64,000 nt of DNA, taken from FEN-1219 sp963744305 (GTDB lineage: Bacteria; Pseudomonadota; Gammaproteobacteria; Steroidobacterales; Rariloculaceae). Below are positions 63,163 to 64,000 of this stretch, piece by piece (position 1 is the first letter of the stretch; every line of letters begins with the position of its first letter). The position numbers were made by a program, and so were the translations under genes. Below the pieces are notes generated by a model. The model did not search any database and was not told the origin of the DNA. It saw only the letters and a list, made by a program, of their open reading frames with translations. Location: the NCBI GenBank assembly GCA_963744305.1, contig CAVUTF010000024.1, positions 62,001 to 126,000 of the forward strand, read 5' to 3'.

Positions 63163-63363
63163 TCAGACTGTACGGCAATTGCTGACGAATCCGCTTCGAC
63201 GTCGGAGTCGTCGACTTGCTTCATGCGGCCCGAGCTTGCGTTTCCGCTTCGGGCATTTCTTCGTCAGGATGTGCCGCAGGTGCGATTGGCCGTGTTTGAA
63301 ACCGCCATTACCTTTCGCGCGGAAACGCTTCGCAGCGCCGCGTTTCGTCTTCAGCTTCGGCAT
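63163..63363 (-). CDS. rpmI: 50S ribosomal protein L35
   Basis: 66 aa from ATG 63363 (GAGGAGA upstream; the longer frame upstream is not used). MPKLKTKRGAAKRFRAKGNG, GFKHGQSHLRHILTKKCPKR is a clear L35. The last third (after KRKLG) does not match, but a shifted frame gives KRIRQQLPY, the normal L35 ending, so two compensating indels near 63240 and 63180 are likely. Lies between infC and rplT as usual. Confidence 0.88.
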   Translation of the reverse strand: MPKLKTKRGAAKRFRAKGNGGFKHGQSHLRHILTKKCPKRKRKLGPHEASRRLRRRSGFVSNCRTV

Positions 63364-63468
63364 GACCATTCTCCTCGATCGTTTCTGGCCCGTTCCGGCA
63401 TCTCGCGCCGGGCGGGCGGTCCATCCGCCGCTGGGCCTGTTGAGCCGCGGCACAGGGACACTTGTTGG

Positions 63469-64000
63469 TTAGGCCGCGGAGGCTAACGCTTCCGCGGAGC
63501 CGATGACCATTACCATCTGCCGCCCTTCCATGAGCGGTTGTTGCTCCACGGAGCCGTGCTCCGCGAGGTCCGCTTGAACGCGCTTCAAGAGCTCCGCGCC
63601 GATCTCCTGGTGCGCCATCTCTCGTCCTCTGAACCGCAGCGTAATCTTCGTCTTGTCGCCGTGCGTCAGAAACTTGATCAGGTTGCGGAGCTTGACTTGG
63701 TAGTCGCCCTCCTCCGTGCCAGGCCGGAATTTGATTTCCTTGACCTGAATCTGTTTCTGCTTCCGGCGCGCCGACTGAGCCTTCTTGTTCTGCTCGAACA
63801 CGAATTTGCCGTAGTCCATGATGCGGCAAACCGGTGGCTCGGCATTCGGCGCGACTTCGACTAGATCCAATGTCGCGGCTTCGGCGCTTCGCAGCGCCTC
63901 TTGAATGGACATGATGCCGACCTGCTCGCCGTTTGGGCCGATCACGCGGACCTCTGCGCTCGAGATCTCCGCGTTGCGTCTTACGCGCTTACCTTGGACG
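63469..64000 (-). CDS. infC: Translation initiation factor IF-3 (partial, start beyond right edge)
   Basis: Open from the window edge: VQGKRVRRNAEISSAEVRVI, GPNGEQVGIMSIQEALRSAE, LDLVEVAPNAEPPVCRIMDY, GKFVFEQNKK (N-domain), then VKEIKFRPGTEEGDYQVKLR, FLTHGDKTKITLRFRGREMA, ending at 63469. The first few residues, where IF-3 often uses an ATT start, are outside the window. IF-3 checks initiator tRNA on the 30S subunit. Intact in the visible part. Confidence 0.95.
   Translation of the reverse strand, partial: VQGKRVRRNAEISSAEVRVIGPNGEQVGIMSIQEALRSAEAATLDLVEVAPNAEPPVCRIMDYGKFVFEQNKKAQSARRKQKQIQVKEIKFRPGTEEGDYQVKLRNLIKFLTHGDKTKITLRFRGREMAHQEIGAELLKRVQADLAEHGSVEQQPLMEGRQMVMVIGSAEALASAA

Overview
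The window is GC-rich (low to mid 60s percent by eye) and gammaproteobacterial. The best guide genes are a histidine operon headed by a TrpR/YerC-type regulator with a bifunctional HisB, a fused aspartokinase/diaminopimelate decarboxylase, and the classical order infC-rpmI-rplT-pheS-pheT-ihfA-merR-tRNA-Pro. Several families of short secreted proteins (DUF6152 and a 'G-W-E-G-D-T-L-V-V' family), TonB receptors and Tat-exported hydrolases point to the Xanthomonadales/Nevskiales/Steroidobacter side of the class. This placement is inference; no 16S gene is present.

Layout. 1-2160: a patchwork of gene ends (an isopropylmalate/isocitrate dehydrogenase tail, a histidine kinase tail, and a broken TonB receptor cut at its 5' end). 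2158-2706: a glycine-zipper protein. 2855-10054: a compact his operon, regulator-hisG-D-C-B-H-A-F-E, with most junctions overlapping or only a few bases apart, and with palindromic operators in front. hisI is not in the window. 10041-33727: an accessory catabolic/envelope region with TonB receptor, esterases, Tat-exported flavoenzyme and hydrolase, VOC proteins, MsrA/MsrB, DsbA-like and DksA-like proteins, cupin, exonuclease III and gene remnants. 33768-39169: a sigma factor, DUF4168, a membrane-anchored spermidine-synthase-like protein, SRPBCC and GNAT. 39180-43567: lysC-lysA fusion and ilvD. 43690-47806: a class III cyclase, an FHA fragment and a small membrane gene present twice as an inverted repeat.

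48089-58560 is an integrated element of about 10.4 kb. It is bounded by 49-bp direct repeats of the 3' half of tRNA-Pro(GGG). It carries a tyrosine integrase, zinc-ribbon and HTH proteins, a primase-polymerase/DUF3987 replication protein, an AlpA-type regulator, an HK97-type capsid protein, small head-region proteins, a P27-type terminase small subunit and a cargo gene with a HEPN-like motif. I see no portal, terminase large subunit, tail or lysis gene, so it looks like a capsid-encoding phage satellite. Directly after the replication gene lies an inverted repeat of about 200 bp with twelve TGCGAA/TTCGCA boxes in mirror order, a good candidate origin.

58513-64000: tRNA-Pro, merR, ihfA, pheT, pheS, rplT, rpmI and the 3' part of infC, all on the minus strand.

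Quality warning. Many genes, including the essential rplT, pheS and pheT, are broken by single-base frameshifts, while 2.9-16 kb is almost free of them. The simplest reading is indel error in the assembly, not gene decay. Frameshifted genes are therefore mostly listed as CDS over their full extent, with approximate shift points.
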